From Betaproteobacteria bacterium (GTDB taxonomy: Bacteria > Pseudomonadota > Gammaproteobacteria > Burkholderiales > Usitatibacteraceae): 11,863 bases of DNA. Made by a program: the position numbers and the translations under genes. Location: NCBI GenBank assembly GCA_025362705.1, contig JANYFH010000222.1, positions 1 to 11,863 of the forward strand, in the 5' to 3' direction. Every line of letters begins with the position of its first letter. Position 1 is the first letter of the stretch. Under the pieces are notes generated by a model. That model ran no database searches. It saw only the letters and a list, made by a program, of their open reading frames with translations, and was not told the DNA's origin. Of this stretch, positions 11,061 through 11,863 are shown in pieces.

Positions 11061-11863
11061 GTCGCGCCTAAGCGAAAAAACCCTACCATCTCCTGCAATA
11101 ACTCCTCCGGAACCTCCTCCGGAATGTAATGCCCACAAGGCAATGTACGTCCGCATACATCGCTCGCCACCCGCTGCCAGTCTTCAAGCGGTTTGAAGCA
11201 GCGATTCACCACGCCGTGCTCGCCCCACAATACATTCACAGGGCAGGTAATTTTTTTTCCGGCCTCGCGGTCAGCCCGATCATGTTCCAGATCGATCGAC
11301 GCGGCGGCACGATAATCCTCGCACATGGCGTGCATGGTGGCGGAGTCGCTCACGTGTGCGAGATAGGCAGCGTAGGTTTCGGGGGTGAACGCGGACATGC
11401 CTGCGTGTCCCCAACCAATCTTTTTTTGCAAATAAATTTCCGGTGCACCCGCGATCATGGCTTCTGGAAATGGCGTTGGCTGGATCAGGAAAAACCACCA
11501 CCAGTACGAACGCGCGAAATCCATGGTGGTCTGCTCATACATTGCGAGTGTCGGCGAAATATCGAGAAGCATCAAGCGCCTGACCGCATTCGGATGGTCA
11601 ATGGCGAGACGATGTGAAACGCGTGCACCGCGATCGTGACCGCAAAGGAAAAACGAATCGAAGCCAAGCTGGCGCATGACCTCGACCTGGTCCTTTGCCA
11701 TTTCGCGTTTGCTGTAGTTGGAATGATCCGCCAAGCCGACCGGTTTTTCGCTTGCGCCATAGCCGCGAAGATCGGTCGCGACCACGGTGTAGTGTTTCGC
11801 GAGTTCAGGGGCAACGCGATGCCAGATCAGGTGCGATTGCGGGTAGCCATGCAGCAGCAATAA
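11057..11863 (-). CDS. Alpha/beta hydrolase, haloacetate dehalogenase-like (N-terminus outside the window)
   Basis: The frame is open to the right edge, so the N-terminus is missing; 268 residues are visible, starting LLLLHGYPQSHLIWHRVAP. It shows the fluoroacetate/haloacetate dehalogenase pattern: oxyanion loop HGYPQ, DLRGYGASEKP, nucleophile elbow GHDRGAR with Asp (codon 11635-11633) and its paired arginines, LDISPT, CEDYRAAASIDLEHD, and catalytic His in CGHYIPEE (codon 11131-11129). Known enzymes of this group displace halide from 2-haloacetate using the Asp nucleophile, with a halide pocket of His, Trp and Tyr. Here the pocket reads SYWWWFFLIQP where characterised enzymes have W-H-W, so His is replaced by Trp (11500-11498); Trp and the DYR Tyr remain. 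It could be an epoxide hydrolase-like or altered dehalogenase. The stop overlaps the DUF3617-like gene by 4 nt. Confidence 0.88.
   Translation of the reverse strand, partial: LLLLHGYPQSHLIWHRVAPELAKHYTVVATDLRGYGASEKPVGLADHSNYSKREMAKDQVEVMRQLGFDSFFLCGHDRGARVSHRLAIDHPNAVRRLMLLDISPTLAMYEQTTMDFARSYWWWFFLIQPTPFPEAMIAGAPEIYLQKKIGWGHAGMSAFTPETYAAYLAHVSDSATMHAMCEDYRAAASIDLEHDRADREAGKKITCPVNVLWGEHGVVNRCFKPLEDWQRVASDVCGRTLPCGHYIPEEVPEELLQEMVGFFRLGAT

Noticed and set aside
1..11863. CRISPR array, insertion sequence, prophage, tRNA or rRNA genes
   Set aside because: No regularly spaced direct repeats, transposase or integrase frames, or RNA gene signatures were seen; the inverted repeats found are short and carry no gene.

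Overview
The window looks like ordinary chromosome of a betaproteobacterium, probably Burkholderiales. This is an inference from the GuaA and GuaB sequences (for example the GuaA C-terminus GKPPATIEWE and the ILSGSHAS stretch) and from the smpB / ratA-rnfH arrangement. Base composition is moderately GC-rich by eye; it was not computed. I see no tRNA, rRNA, CRISPR array, transposase or phage gene.

Left part (1-6284, all on the minus strand, so read right to left). A compact operon starts at a good promoter near 6309-6337: guaB (IMP dehydrogenase), a glutathione S-transferase-like gene, a TetA-like MFS transporter, guaA (GMP synthase) and a Rid-family gene. Its genes are separated by 12 nt or less, or overlap. 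It makes GMP from IMP, but two non-purine genes sit between guaB and guaA, and the last gene encodes a Rid protein lacking the usual catalytic arginine. A very long stem-loop (825-894) follows, then tadA (tRNA adenosine deaminase) and the first 74 codons of a wax ester synthase/diacylglycerol acyltransferase that runs off the left edge.

Middle (6400-9497). On the plus strand are a small lipoprotein-like gene and a DUF4124 gene. They converge on the conserved rnfH-ratA pair (minus), which diverges from smpB (plus). smpB converges on a MaoC/hotdog hydratase of the 3-methylfumaryl-CoA / itaconyl-CoA hydratase type.

Right part (9498-11863). A 411-bp gap rich in inverted repeats leads to two small secreted proteins, one unrecognised and one DUF3617-like, separated by another inverted-repeat element. 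A haloacetate-dehalogenase-like alpha/beta hydrolase (minus) converges on them with overlapping stop codons and is cut by the right edge.

The most notable non-genic signal is a roughly 40-bp intergenic repeat. It occurs as an inverted pair downstream of the Rid gene (825-894), as a single copy between smpB and the hydratase (8589-8629), and as a diverged copy before the secreted gene (9830-9868). Two other inverted-repeat elements of 120-125 bp, of different sequence, lie at 9668-9792 and 10456-10576.
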